Assembly: GCA_964626735.1 (NCBI GenBank)
Contig: CAZVIJ010000038.1
Span: 1-17,968, forward strand
From: CAZVIJ01 sp964626735
GTDB lineage: Bacteria > Patescibacteriota > Dojkabacteria > JAOAGR01
DNA length: 17,968 bases
Direction of reading: 5' to 3'
A model generated the notes under the pieces. That model was not told the DNA's origin, made no database searches, and saw only the letters and a program-made list of their open reading frames with translations. Of this stretch, positions 1 to 7,169 are shown in pieces. Numbering within the stretch: position 1 is the stretch's first letter; each line of letters starts with the position of its first letter. A program made the translations under genes and the position numbers.

Positions 1-59
1 GCAAGCGCGATTAGGATCTCTACTAAACTGAATCCCCGTTTTTTTGTTCTCCTTATCAT
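1..59 (-). CDS. Prepilin-type protein, N-terminal fragment (runs off window)
   Basis: Only the first 19 codons are inside the window. They read MIRRTKKRGFSLVEILIAL, a class III prepilin signal: a short basic leader, Gly before the cleavage point, Phe at +1, Glu at +5, then the start of the hydrophobic helix. Such proteins are cleaved and N-methylated by prepilin peptidase and assemble into type IV pili or related pseudopilus machines (family knowledge). The ATG overlaps the TGA of the preceding prepilin gene as ATGA, so the two are probably translationally coupled. No other start codon is in frame before the signal. Pilin subtype cannot be told from this fragment. Confidence 0.75.
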   Translation of the reverse strand, partial: MIRRTKKRGFSLVEILIAL

Positions 60-508
60 TGTTTGTAGTACGTAACGAATCCCTGAGCGTTCAGCTCGAC
101 AATATAGGTATCCGAAGCGCTCGTGAGCGCGATCGTGCCCGAGGCGCTCGGCAGGTATGAGCCTTTATTGAAGCTCAGCTCGCTTACCCCTCCCGTGAGC
201 TGGATTTGTGATGCTTTCACTTTAGCATCGAACGAGGTGGACTCTTTGTTGGTACCGCTCGAAAATGCGGTACCGTTGAATGTCGTGTAATCGGCATTCG
301 TAAACTTTATTCCATAGGCGCTGTTGCCGTTTCCCGTATAGGCGCGTTGCTGGAGCACATAAATCGATGAGGCTAGTTTCCTTGCCTCTGCTTCAGTGGT
401 AGCCCTGAAGACTTGGTTGAGGGCCATGGGGGTCGCTATTCCAACCACGGTTACCATAATGCCGATTACGACCAGCATTTCGACTAACGTCAACCCGCGC
501 TTCTTCAT
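56..508 (-). CDS. Prepilin-type N-terminal cleavage/methylation domain protein
   Basis: A 150-residue protein with a class III signal peptide at its start: MKKRG, then LTLVEMLVVIG. The predicted cut is after Gly5, giving Leu at +1 and Glu10 at +5, followed by a hydrophobic helix to about residue 30. The rest is a small globular domain rich in Ser, Thr, Gly and beta-strand-like segments, as in minor pilins or pseudopilins. The length fits a minor pilin (GspH/FimT-like size), but subtype is not assignable. It overlaps the next prepilin gene by ATGA, so the pair forms the start of a pilin operon leaving the window on the left. A TAATAC-like -10 lies 5 nt before the ATG. It is divergent from the two-component system and shares its 96-bp upstream region. 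Confidence 0.85.
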   Translation of the reverse strand: MKKRGLTLVEMLVVIGIMVTVVGIATPMALNQVFRATTEAEARKLASSIYVLQQRAYTGNGNSAYGIKFTNADYTTFNGTAFSSGTNKESTSFDAKVKASQIQLTGGVSELSFNKGSYLPSASGTIALTSASDTYIVELNAQGFVTYYKQ

Positions 509-557
509 GGACAGTATTATTATGCTTATCTTACTATTCTTAATATACTGATAGCAA

Positions 558-575
558 CTTCATCCGCTCTTCATC
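558..575 (+). promoter_or_regulatory. Direct-repeat operator CTTCATC-N4-CTTCATC (PhoB/OmpR-type layout)
   Basis: Two exact copies of CTTCATC at 558-564 and 569-575 are separated by CGCT, giving an 11-nt period. PhoB/OmpR-family regulators typically bind 7-bp direct repeats with 4-bp spacers that replace the -35 box. The second copy ends 9 nt before the TACAAT -10 box at 585-590, the usual place for an activator site. Autoregulation by the adjacent response regulator is inferred. A related array lies at 5296-5335. Confidence 0.6.
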
Positions 576-584
576 GAGCGTAGG

Positions 585-590
585 TACAAT
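585..590 (+). promoter_or_regulatory. -10 box (TACAAT) of the two-component operon
   Basis: TACAAT lies 14 nt before the response-regulator ATG, so transcription should start about 7-8 nt upstream of the ATG. No -35 hexamer is visible at the expected place, which is occupied by the CTTCATC repeats; this suits an activator-dependent promoter. Confidence 0.5.
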
Positions 591-604
591 GTTCGATATA
601 TACT

Positions 605-1286
605 ATGAGACTCCTTATCGTCGAAGACGAAACAAGAATAGCCGATAACCTCAAGAAAGGGCTTGCCGCAGAGACGTTCGATGTCGATGTCGCATATGAC
701 GGGGAAGAGGGAATCAATAACGCTATTCGTAAGGAGTACGATGCGATTATCCTCGATATCATGCTTCCTAAAATTGGCGGTCTGACTATTTTGCGCAGGA
801 TGCGCGAAAAGAAGATTTTTACACCGGTCCTCCTCCTGACGGCTAAAGATTCGAATGAAGATATCGTCGAAGGACTTGAGCTCGGTGCCGACGACTACCT
901 GCCGAAGCCGTTTTCTTTCGAGGTGTTGCTTGCGCGTATCAAAGCGCTTATTCGTCGTTCTACGTCAAAGGAGAATACCCTTTCGATCGATGACTTGGTG
1001 CTTGACCCGCAATCGATGAAAGTGACCAGGGGAGGGGAGGACATCGTGCTTTCTAGCCGGGAGTTCAAAATACTCGAATTCCTACTTTTGCATAAGGGCG
1101 CTATCGTNNNNNNNNNNGACGGAAGATCGTATTTTCAATCACGTTTGGAGCTATGATGCAGAGATCTATTCGAACGTCGTTGCAGCGCACATGAAAAATC
1201 TGCGCGCGAAAGTAGACCGGAACTTTCCCGATAAAAAGCAGCTAATTAAAACGGTACGGGGTATGGGATACAAAATAGATGAATAG
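605..1286 (+). CDS. OmpR/PhoB-family response regulator (interrupted by 10-N assembly gap)
   Basis: N-terminal receiver domain (residues 1-115) with acidic pocket E7-D8, phospho-acceptor D51 (LDIMLP), T79 and K101 (PKPF). A C-terminal winged-helix DNA-binding domain follows. Ten Ns at 1108-1117 break the reading frame. After them the correct frame reads TEDRIFNHVW, then SNVVAAHMKNLRAKV and TVRGMGYKI, the standard end of this family, stopping at TAG 1284-1286. If the Ns are dropped, the joint reads GAIV-TEDRIFNHVW in frame, the usual spacing for the family, giving about 223 residues. The gene overlaps the histidine kinase start by 8 nt, so the two are coupled. A frame-blind translation would wrongly stop at 1156. 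It probably controls its own promoter and the one at 5345 (see repeats). Confidence 0.93.
1108..1117. other. Assembly gap (10 N)
   Basis: A run of ten N characters inside the response-regulator DNA-binding domain. Frame logic requires the true number of missing bases to be a multiple of three. Family spacing between GAIV and TEDRIFNHVW fits zero missing residues, so the flanks probably abut directly. Confidence 0.95.
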
Positions 1287-2313
1287 CCAATTCAAAACAG
1301 AACGATTAAAGCTGACGCTCCTCTATTACGTCATTATTCTCGTTATCGTTTGCATCTTTTCACTTATCGTCATACAAGTCGAAGATAACCAATTCAGGCG
1401 CTTCGATAGACCACCCGAGGTACTTCAACGAGAGCAGCAGGAGAACGGCGATATCGTTAAGCCGCGTTTCCACGAACCGTCGGCGGAAGAGAAAGCGCGC
1501 ATCGATGCGATTATCAAGGATGTTCGAGCAAACAACATTCGGCAAATATTGATCCTTGACGGGATAATCCTGCTGCTTTCCTCGGTCTTGTCGTATTATC
1601 TTGCAGGCCGGACGCTCCATCCCATTCTTGCCGCGCTCGAGAAACAAAAGCGATTCGTGTCGGACGCGTCGCATGAGTTGAAGACGCCGTTGACGAACAT
1701 GCTTACCGAGGCGGAAATCCTTGAGCGATCGAAGAACGCGACAATGGCTGAGTATCAAGAATTCAACAAGCATGTCATCAACGACGTGAAGCATTTGAAT
1801 AACCTAGTCATGTCCCTTCTTGAAGTAGCCCGGGTAGAGAGCAACGGTACGATTTTGAAGATCAAAGACGTAAATATTGTTGCCGTAATCGACGATGTCC
1901 TGAAACGTTTTAAGGAAATCGCCGCCAAGAAAGAGGTGGATATCGTAGTCGATCCCGTGCAAGAAACGATGATGGCGAAAACAGACCAGGTGCAATTCGA
2001 ACGATTGATTTCAATCTTCATCGACAATGCCATTAAGTATAACGTCAAAAACGGTGCCGTGATCATCACCTTGAAGTACACGAACGATAGGAAGGTTCTC
2101 GTAGAAATCAAAGATACCGGGATCGGAATTGACCCAAAGAGCTTGCCGAAAATTTTCGACCGGTTTTACCGAACATCGGAAGACCGGAACGAAAAGGGTT
2201 TTGGCTTAGGTCTTTCGATCGCTAACGGGATCGCCAAAATCCTCGATATCACCATCCGGGTCGAAAGCGAAGTCGGAAAGGGTTCAAGCTTCTTCCTTTT
2301 GTTCGAACAGTGA
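1279..2313 (+). CDS. Membrane sensor histidine kinase, partner of the response regulator
   Basis: A 344-residue sensor. Transmembrane helices are at about residues 13-34 and 89-110, enclosing a short outer loop of about 55 residues rich in Arg, Glu and Pro. The dimerisation/phosphotransfer domain has the H-box DASHELKTPL with phospho-accepting H132. The ATPase domain has an N-box with N250 (FIDNAIKYN), G1 DTGIGI (279-284), F-box FDRFYR (293-298) and G2 GFGLGLSI (307-314), so all catalytic boxes are present. No clear HAMP domain separates helix 2 from the H-box, as in other short sensors. The start overlaps the regulator's end by 8 nt. The 3' end overlaps the convergent gene at 2284 by 30 nt. 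The signal sensed is unknown. Confidence 0.95.
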   Translation: MNSQFKTERLKLTLLYYVIILVIVCIFSLIVIQVEDNQFRRFDRPPEVLQREQQENGDIVKPRFHEPSAEEKARIDAIIKDVRANNIRQILILDGIILLLSSVLSYYLAGRTLHPILAALEKQKRFVSDASHELKTPLTNMLTEAEILERSKNATMAEYQEFNKHVINDVKHLNNLVMSLLEVARVESNGTILKIKDVNIVAVIDDVLKRFKEIAAKKEVDIVVDPVQETMMAKTDQVQFERLISIFIDNAIKYNVKNGAVIITLKYTNDRKVLVEIKDTGIGIDPKSLPKIFDRFYRTSEDRNEKGFGLGLSIANGIAKILDITIRVESEVGKGSSFFLLFEQ

Positions 2314-3801
2314 CGGACTGGTCATTGCTTCCAATTCTTCGATAGTACTCGGTTCCTTAAATTGTCCCGGCAGGAACCGTACGTTTCCTCTGAGCCATTC
2401 GCGATATAGTGTTTCAAGCCGTTTGGGAGAGTTGTGGTATTGTATTTTTCCGAATTTTTCATAATAGAGCCTTGGATCTGATTTCAAGCGCTCGACTACA
2501 TATGATACGGGTGGCTTGCCGATAGCAAATGTCTCTTCTTCGCGGCCAGCTGTGGAAAATAGGTGGTACAGCCGGTATTTGTAGCCTATTACAGCCTCGC
2601 CGTCTTTTATTTCCTCGCGGACGACCATCGTGCGACGATCTTCCCGTACGAGATTCTTCATCGCGAGGTCGCCGGGGTCTTGACGATACTCGTAGAAAAA
2701 TTCCGATGCCTGCCGTACGAAATCCCGATACGCTTCGAGCGAGGGCAAATCGGTAATTGAGCGCCCGTATTCGGTATTCGAAAGTGCTGCGAACCTTCTT
2801 AGGCGTATCGCCTCATGGTTCCTATCTTGCCGTTCTTTCAAAAGCACTGGGATTGTCTGCGGGGTGAACCCGAAGAAATCTTTGGAAGCCTCGTTGAACA
2901 AGGCATGGTTCGTAAGTACGAAATCGGCAAGCTGGGATTCCGCTTCACCGAACTTTTTTTCTGCAATCAGACCGATAATTTTAGGATACAGATCCGCTAT
3001 CTTGGTATTGAAGCCGCTCGATTTCGCCGAGAGCGGAGAAAACTTCAAGACTTTAAGCAAACCGTACACGCGAGGAGCTTCTTCCCCGTACTCTTCTTCT
3101 AATAGGTCGATTGCTTTTCCGTACGCGCGTTCCGCATAAGCGATGCAAAACACCAAACCGTCATTGCCGTTAGAGGAGAACATCTTGTCGTTCAACCAAG
3201 TTTCCTCTCTATCCTTCGGTATCTTGATCGTCCCGTTTTTTTCGGACAATGTCTTGAGCGAGGGTTTTACGATCTCTATTGCCCGTTCAGCAGCGGCATA
3301 CGCCATAACGTCCAGTTGCATCGCAGCCCTAACTTTCTGGGGAAGCGGGGAAATGAATCCCATGTACCGCCTTGCTCGGGCATTTACCGGTTTGTCGAGC
3401 TTTCTGTACCCTACGCCGATGAAGCGTTCCCAAAACGGCGCATGGTAATAGTTTTGCCGCTTGTCTTCCTCAACCCCTTCGTTTTCCTGTGCGATAACGG
3501 CATCGAGGTCGTCATGATCAAGGTACTCGTCGACGAAGAACACTGGTTCGGTTTTCAGGAACTTGCCGTGCTTTCTGGTTCCCCAATAGATAGAGGTCAC
3601 CCGCTGGGATTGTCTTAATGCGGCGAAAGTGCTTGAAAGTTGGGTCCCCGATGATTCATCAATCGCTGAGCAAACTAAGGCCATCCCCTGGAACGCGTAA
3701 TCGTAGAGCGCAAGTCTTCCCCGATGGTATGAGCTGATAAGTGCCATGTAGGGATTTTGCTGTTGCGGAGCCTGTTCTGGTGCACCGTTCAGATTCGTCA
3801 T
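2284..3801 (-). CDS. Unrecognised ~505-aa protein, paralogue of the gene at 3818-5272
   Basis: I do not recognise the family. The 505-residue protein has no signal peptide or membrane helix and looks mostly helical, so it is probably cytoplasmic. It is clearly homologous over its whole length to the upstream neighbour. Shared blocks are a YH-G-ALYDYA-QG-C segment near residues 25-45, then SGT and YWGT-KHGKF, YHAPFWER-GV, KPSLKTL, GLVFC-AYAERA, LLEEEYG, KDFFG, FFYE and a C-terminal YRE-VRFL-F-EP-T-EEL. The invariant Cys and the HAP-WER and YWGT-KHGKF blocks are candidate functional sites. Its start is 16 nt after the neighbour's stop, so they may share a transcript. A TAAAAT -10 box 5 nt before the ATG suggests an extra promoter. 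Its last 30 nt overlap the histidine kinase gene on the other strand. Confidence 0.85.
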   Translation of the reverse strand: MTNLNGAPEQAPQQQNPYMALISSYHRGRLALYDYAFQGMALVCSAIDESSGTQLSSTFAALRQSQRVTSIYWGTRKHGKFLKTEPVFFVDEYLDHDDLDAVIAQENEGVEEDKRQNYYHAPFWERFIGVGYRKLDKPVNARARRYMGFISPLPQKVRAAMQLDVMAYAAAERAIEIVKPSLKTLSEKNGTIKIPKDREETWLNDKMFSSNGNDGLVFCIAYAERAYGKAIDLLEEEYGEEAPRVYGLLKVLKFSPLSAKSSGFNTKIADLYPKIIGLIAEKKFGEAESQLADFVLTNHALFNEASKDFFGFTPQTIPVLLKERQDRNHEAIRLRRFAALSNTEYGRSITDLPSLEAYRDFVRQASEFFYEYRQDPGDLAMKNLVREDRRTMVVREEIKDGEAVIGYKYRLYHLFSTAGREEETFAIGKPPVSYVVERLKSDPRLYYEKFGKIQYHNSPKRLETLYREWLRGNVRFLPGQFKEPSTIEELEAMTSPSLFEQKEEA

Positions 3802-3802
3802 A

Positions 3803-3815
3803 GTGTATTTTACAC
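3803..3815. promoter_or_regulatory. Small inverted repeat over the -10 box of the 3801 gene
   Basis: GTGTA-TTT-TACAC is a 5-bp-arm inverted repeat lying between the paralogue stop (3818) and the next start (3801). On the minus strand it contains the TAAAAT -10 candidate (3807-3812). It could be an operator or just a chance feature of a short AT-rich spacer. Confidence 0.25.
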
Positions 3816-3817
3816 GT

Positions 3818-5272
3818 TTAATCCAATAATTCTTTCAATTCATCCAGCGTCTTCGGTTCAGCGAAGTCGTCGCCGAGGAACCGTACCGCATTATTGTTGT
3901 ACATTCGGTAAAGATCGACGAGACGCAAAGCGGAGAATAGGGTGCCTATCCTGTTTCCCTGTTTGTAGATAAGTTTCGCGTGCGGCGAGATGACCGAAAT
4001 CCATTCAGTTGTACGCTCCTTGCCTACCGTGATAGGCTCGCTTGTCTGCAAGCCCTTATCTGACAACATATACAGACGTTTACGCACTCCGATCATATCC
4101 TTTCCTTGCGAAACTCGTTCCGCCACCACAATATACTTCATGCCCGGTTTAAGATTCAGGGACGATTTGTTGCCATCCATCCGCCGTTCGTAAAAGAAAT
4201 CGGTCGCCAAGTTCAATACCTGCTGGTATGCTTCGACCGCAAGCTGATCGGGGAAGGTGATGATGCTTGAACCCGTGCTCATAGATTGCATTCTTCTGAG
4301 AACGGTTGCTTCATCGCTTTTAGCCTTCGCTTCGGCTAAGAGCTGTTCCACGTTCTGGTCGTTTATTCCAAAGAAATCCTTTGAAACTTCGGTATAGACG
4401 GTATGGTTCTTCAACACAAAGTCATATAAGCGCCGATAAGCTTCATCAACTTTCCTTTCAGCCAGTAAATTTACGACTACGTCATTTATCGTATTCGATG
4501 CATTCTTGAATGCTGTTTGTCCCGACTGAAGATTGGGCGTAAACTTTATGACTCTCATAATCCCGTACACTTTTTCGGCATCGATTCCGTACTCGTTCTC
4601 AAGCAATTCAAGTGCTTGGATGGTTGCGCGTTCTGCATAGGCTGCACAAAAGACGATCCCGTCTCCTGCATTTGTCTGGAGAACCTTTTCGTCGAGCCAT
4701 TTTTCTTGGTTAACTGCAGGAATCGTTATGCTGCCTTTGCGTCCGAGCGTCTTTAGAGAGGGTTCGATAATTTCTGCGATCCGTTCCGTCGCAGCATATC
4801 CCATCATCTCCAAGTACATCGCCACTCGCGTATTTTGAGGGAGCAAGTCGAGGTACTGCGCATACCGTTTCATCCTGTTCAGGAAAGGACGATCGACTTG
4901 CCTATTGGTTACTCCACAGGCGCGTTCCCATAATGGCGCATGGAAATATCCTTTTCCGACGACTTCTTCAATTTCGAAGTACGGCAGTACTGCCGCTTGA
5001 TTTACCGAAAACCTCGAGCTCATGAACTTGCCGTGTTTTTTTGTGCCCCAGTAGGTTGCTTCGACTTGTTCAGATACGATTAACGTCTCGAACCTGCTTA
5101 ACGTCGAGGTGCCCGATGTCTTATCCACAGCTTGGCAAATCATGCGCAAGCCTTGCTTCGCGTAGTCGTACAACGCCATGCCGCCGTTATGATACGTGTC
5201 CATCAATTCAACGTAAGCGGAATGTGGATTCGGTTGGTTTTCCGATTCGGATTTTACGGTTTGACTTGTCAT
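3818..5272 (-). CDS. Unrecognised ~484-aa protein, paralogue of the gene at 2284-3801
   Basis: Same family as the gene just downstream; function not recognised. It has 484 residues, no signal peptide and no membrane helix. The shared landmarks are YH-G-ALYDYA-QG-C near the N-terminus, YWGTKKHGKF, YFHAPLWERACGV, EPSLKTL, GIVFCAAYAERA, LLENEYG, KDFFG, FFYERR and VRFL-F-EP-TLDEL at the C-terminus. The two differ most in the first ~20 residues and between the KHGKF and HAP blocks. The tandem arrangement implies an older duplication, since they have diverged widely. The start at 5272 is divergent from the secreted protein at 5393, with a TATCCT element (preceded by TGG) 10 nt upstream and the heptad array 5296-5335 in the shared region. 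It could therefore belong to the neighbouring two-component regulon (inference). Confidence 0.85.
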   Translation of the reverse strand: MTSQTVKSESENQPNPHSAYVELMDTYHNGGMALYDYAKQGLRMICQAVDKTSGTSTLSRFETLIVSEQVEATYWGTKKHGKFMSSRFSVNQAAVLPYFEIEEVVGKGYFHAPLWERACGVTNRQVDRPFLNRMKRYAQYLDLLPQNTRVAMYLEMMGYAATERIAEIIEPSLKTLGRKGSITIPAVNQEKWLDEKVLQTNAGDGIVFCAAYAERATIQALELLENEYGIDAEKVYGIMRVIKFTPNLQSGQTAFKNASNTINDVVVNLLAERKVDEAYRRLYDFVLKNHTVYTEVSKDFFGINDQNVEQLLAEAKAKSDEATVLRRMQSMSTGSSIITFPDQLAVEAYQQVLNLATDFFYERRMDGNKSSLNLKPGMKYIVVAERVSQGKDMIGVRKRLYMLSDKGLQTSEPITVGKERTTEWISVISPHAKLIYKQGNRIGTLFSALRLVDLYRMYNNNAVRFLGDDFAEPKTLDELKELLD

Positions 5273-5295
5273 TGCTTATCAGAGGATACCAGAAA

Positions 5296-5335
5296 CTTCA
5301 TAATTCCTTCACCTACATCTCACGGTAGCTTCACC
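5296..5335 (+). promoter_or_regulatory. Array of four heptads at 11-nt period (candidate response-regulator sites)
   Basis: CTTCATA (5296-5302), CTTCACC (5307-5313), TCTCACG (5318-5324) and CTTCACC (5329-5335) follow each other at exactly 11 nt. The heptad and the 4-nt spacers match the CTTCATC pair at 558-575 before the response regulator. The last heptad ends 9 nt before a TACTAT -10 candidate, the same distance as at the regulator's own promoter. The array also lies upstream of the divergent gene starting at 5272. Binding by the response regulator is inferred. Confidence 0.55.
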
Positions 5336-5344
5336 CCATCGTTC

Positions 5345-5353
5345 TACTATAAC
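5345..5353 (+). promoter_or_regulatory. -10 region of the secreted-protein gene
   Basis: TACTAT (5345-5350) and the overlapping TATAAC (5348-5353) are both possible -10 hexamers. A start about 7 nt downstream would give a leader of roughly 32-36 nt. That leader begins with a small hairpin, TGGAG-CAACAA-CTCCA (5356-5371). No good -35 box is seen, which agrees with activator use. Confidence 0.45.
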
Positions 5354-5392
5354 TATGGAGCAACAACTCCACTACATATAAAAAACAAAGAT

Positions 5393-6118
5393 ATGGAAGC
5401 CTACCCAATCACAAAGAAAAAGATATCCACGAAGCACAAGCTCATTCTGGGAGCTGCAGGGGCGATCGCCTTCATGTCGGTTGCCGGAGCCGGCGCGCTC
5501 GCTTACGCGCAATCTGCGACGAACACCAACAACGCTACGGCGCTGATCGATCGCGTTGCGCAGCTCGCAGGCGTCGATGCCGCGAAGCTGACAAATAGCT
5601 TTAAGCAGGCGGAGAAAGAACAAGTCGACAAGAAAGTTGCCGACGGCGAGTTGACCCAAACGCAGGCAGATCAAATCAAGCAGCAAATCGATAACGGCAA
5701 TCTGATGATCGGAAAGCCGGAAGGACCGTTCGGTCGGGGCATGAAAGGCGGTATGGGATTCATGATGCAGGATAGGGCTGCACTCGCGAAATTCCTCGGA
5801 TTGAGCGAAGCAGATTTGCAGACAAAGATGCAATCGGGAACAACGCTCATTGATATCGCTAAAGCGCAAGGCAAATCAGAAACCGACTTGAAAAACTTCC
5901 TTTCGACGCAATTCGATACGAACCTGAAGCAGGCTGTGACAGACGGGAAACTGACGCAGACGCAAGCTGATGAAATCGCAAAGAATAAAGATGCGATGAT
6001 TACTCACGAAATGAGCGAAACGCACAGGGGCGGACCGCGCGGCGGTAGGGGATTCAAGGACGGGTTCGGTCCCGGTAATTTCCCCACCACGACTACTACA
6101 ACACCTTCCGCGAGCTAA
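5393..6118 (+). CDS. Secreted or membrane-anchored LTQTQAD-repeat protein
   Basis: A 241-residue protein starting at ATG 5393. An upstream in-frame extension to 5132 is rejected because it runs antisense through the divergent gene. Residues 1-16 are basic, 17-37 form a hydrophobic helix, and AYA-Q at 37-40 fits a signal peptidase I site. The mature part has two related units, each a helical stretch ending in VADGELTQTQADQI or VTDGKLTQTQADEI. Between them are a Gly/Met-rich link and a LGLSEADL-LQTKMQSGTTLIDIAK-like block. This pattern occurs in Gram-positive secreted proteins of DUF2680/YckD type (from memory). The tail is a Gly/Arg-rich segment followed by TTTTTTPSAS. It is likely an extracytoplasmic protein of unknown role. 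The promoter carries the heptad array, so it is a probable target of the nearby two-component system. A strong terminator follows. Confidence 0.8.
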   Translation: MEAYPITKKKISTKHKLILGAAGAIAFMSVAGAGALAYAQSATNTNNATALIDRVAQLAGVDAAKLTNSFKQAEKEQVDKKVADGELTQTQADQIKQQIDNGNLMIGKPEGPFGRGMKGGMGFMMQDRAALAKFLGLSEADLQTKMQSGTTLIDIAKAQGKSETDLKNFLSTQFDTNLKQAVTDGKLTQTQADEIAKNKDAMITHEMSETHRGGPRGGRGFKDGFGPGNFPTTTTTTPSAS

Positions 6119-6138
6119 CGAGATTGTTTTTTTGTACC

Positions 6139-6165
6139 AAAGGCAGGGAGCGATCCCTGCCTTTT
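6139..6165 (+). terminator. Intrinsic terminator after the secreted-protein gene
   Basis: AAAGGCAGGGA pairs perfectly with TCCCTGCCTTT (11-bp stem) around a GCGA loop (GNRA class), followed by a short T run. It lies 20 nt after the stop codon. It is the only convincing Rho-independent terminator I found in the window. Confidence 0.88.
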
Positions 6166-6170
6166 CGTTA

Positions 6171-6176
6171 TATAAT
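6171..6176 (+). promoter_or_regulatory. TATAAT -10 box, start codon at the predicted +1
   Basis: A perfect TATAAT lies 6 nt before the ATG at 6183, so the ATG would sit at the transcription start itself (leaderless). The place for a -35 box falls in the preceding terminator stem and shows no good match. Confidence 0.6.
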
Positions 6177-6182
6177 ACCCGT

Positions 6183-7148
6183 ATGGTTCAGAGCTTGACG
6201 GTTGCGGAAGCGCACGATATTTGCCAATCTTCAAGGGTCGATTATGTTCGATATACCACAGGACGTCCGTACCGCCGTACGGGGAAGTACGGGAGGGAAT
6301 TCCTCAAGCCCGAAAAAATTTGCGAATATGGATCGGATACAAGCGAGCACATCAAGTTGGGGCCGATATGTCCACAAACTGGGTTGCAGCAGGTCGACTT
6401 CCCGGCTTTCAGCGATTATACTAATGAAGAAGCACGGTTGATCCTCGATTCCCTTCATTGCCTAACAAATTATGGCTCAGGAGAGACAGGACCTAAGAGT
6501 CTTACGGCGCGCATTGTCGAAAAACAACAGCTGGATGAGTACCAAATTCCGTATACGGTGTTTGCCGCAGCCATTGACATACTTCGAGAGTTTTCAGAAC
6601 TGCACCCTGCAACGATGCCAGCTTTATTCTCGCTCGGATTTCGCGGCAACGGAGGCATTATGCAGCTCATGGCGAATTCTGCAGGGTACGCAACCGGGAA
6701 GGCCAGATACCTTAAGCCGGATCGCTTAGATATTGAAACGTTCCATCATCACCATCCACGACATGATGGAAAAAGTTTTGCCGTCATTTGTTTAGGTAAA
6801 GGACTTGCTCGCGAATGGTGGCCTCAGGTTTCTTTGGCTGTCGACCTGCTGAAAGCAGATGGGGTAAATTTTGTTACTCAAATGGAAGATATGCAATCCT
6901 TCAACGTCAGTACCCTCAACATCGATCCGTTTTGGCTTAGGATACTGTACGACTTGACCGTTCCCCATGTACGCAAGGCACGAAGGAGCGTTCGGGAGTA
7001 TGACTTTGTGCTCGCGAAGTACTTCCAATCCCATCCATGGCATAAATGCTCACTACCGATCGCAATGATCGGGCAACATGATAACTTCATGGATGCACCC
7101 GCTATTTCCGGGCGCAAGCCGTATAAGAGGAAGATTTCCACTACATAA
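6183..7148 (+). CDS. Unrecognised 321-aa protein
   Basis: No family recognised. Start chosen at ATG 6183, directly after a TATAAT; the longer frame from 6132 would begin upstream of and read through the terminator hairpin. The protein has no signal peptide or membrane helix. Visible features are isolated cysteines (C14, C47, C63, C93, C203, C289), a His-rich patch HHHHPRH at 188-194, a Gly-rich LGFRGNGG at 151-158, and a basic C-terminus (GRKPYKRK). The His patch could bind metal but no known motif fits. The gene ends inside the promoter of the next gene, leaving 21 nt between them. It may be a lineage-specific protein. Confidence 0.75.
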   Translation: MVQSLTVAEAHDICQSSRVDYVRYTTGRPYRRTGKYGREFLKPEKICEYGSDTSEHIKLGPICPQTGLQQVDFPAFSDYTNEEARLILDSLHCLTNYGSGETGPKSLTARIVEKQQLDEYQIPYTVFAAAIDILREFSELHPATMPALFSLGFRGNGGIMQLMANSAGYATGKARYLKPDRLDIETFHHHHPRHDGKSFAVICLGKGLAREWWPQVSLAVDLLKADGVNFVTQMEDMQSFNVSTLNIDPFWLRILYDLTVPHVRKARRSVREYDFVLAKYFQSHPWHKCSLPIAMIGQHDNFMDAPAISGRKPYKRKISTT

Positions 7149-7153
7149 TCTCC

Positions 7154-7159
7154 TATAAT
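7154..7159 (+). promoter_or_regulatory. TATAAT -10 box of the 7170 gene
   Basis: A perfect TATAAT begins 6 nt after the previous stop codon and ends 10 nt before the ATG at 7170, giving a predicted leader of only about 4 nt. Confidence 0.55.
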
Positions 7160-7169
7160 CGATGCCACT

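Noticed and set aside
1118..1156. Truncated response regulator ending at 1156
   Set aside because: The stop results from reading the arbitrary 10-N gap as sequence. The neighbouring frame encodes the complete DNA-binding domain.
5132..5392. N-terminal extension of the secreted protein from an upstream in-frame ATG
   Set aside because: It runs antisense through the start of the divergent paralogue and across the shared promoter region. The ATG at 5393 gives a proper signal peptide at the N-terminus.
6132..6182. Earlier in-frame start for the 321-residue protein
   Set aside because: It would read through the terminator hairpin at 6139-6165. The TATAAT at 6171-6176 predicts transcription starting at 6183.
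6744..6764. HHHHPRH patch as a possible known metal-binding motif
   Set aside because: It does not match a named metal site and may simply be a His-rich loop, so it is noted only as a feature of the protein.
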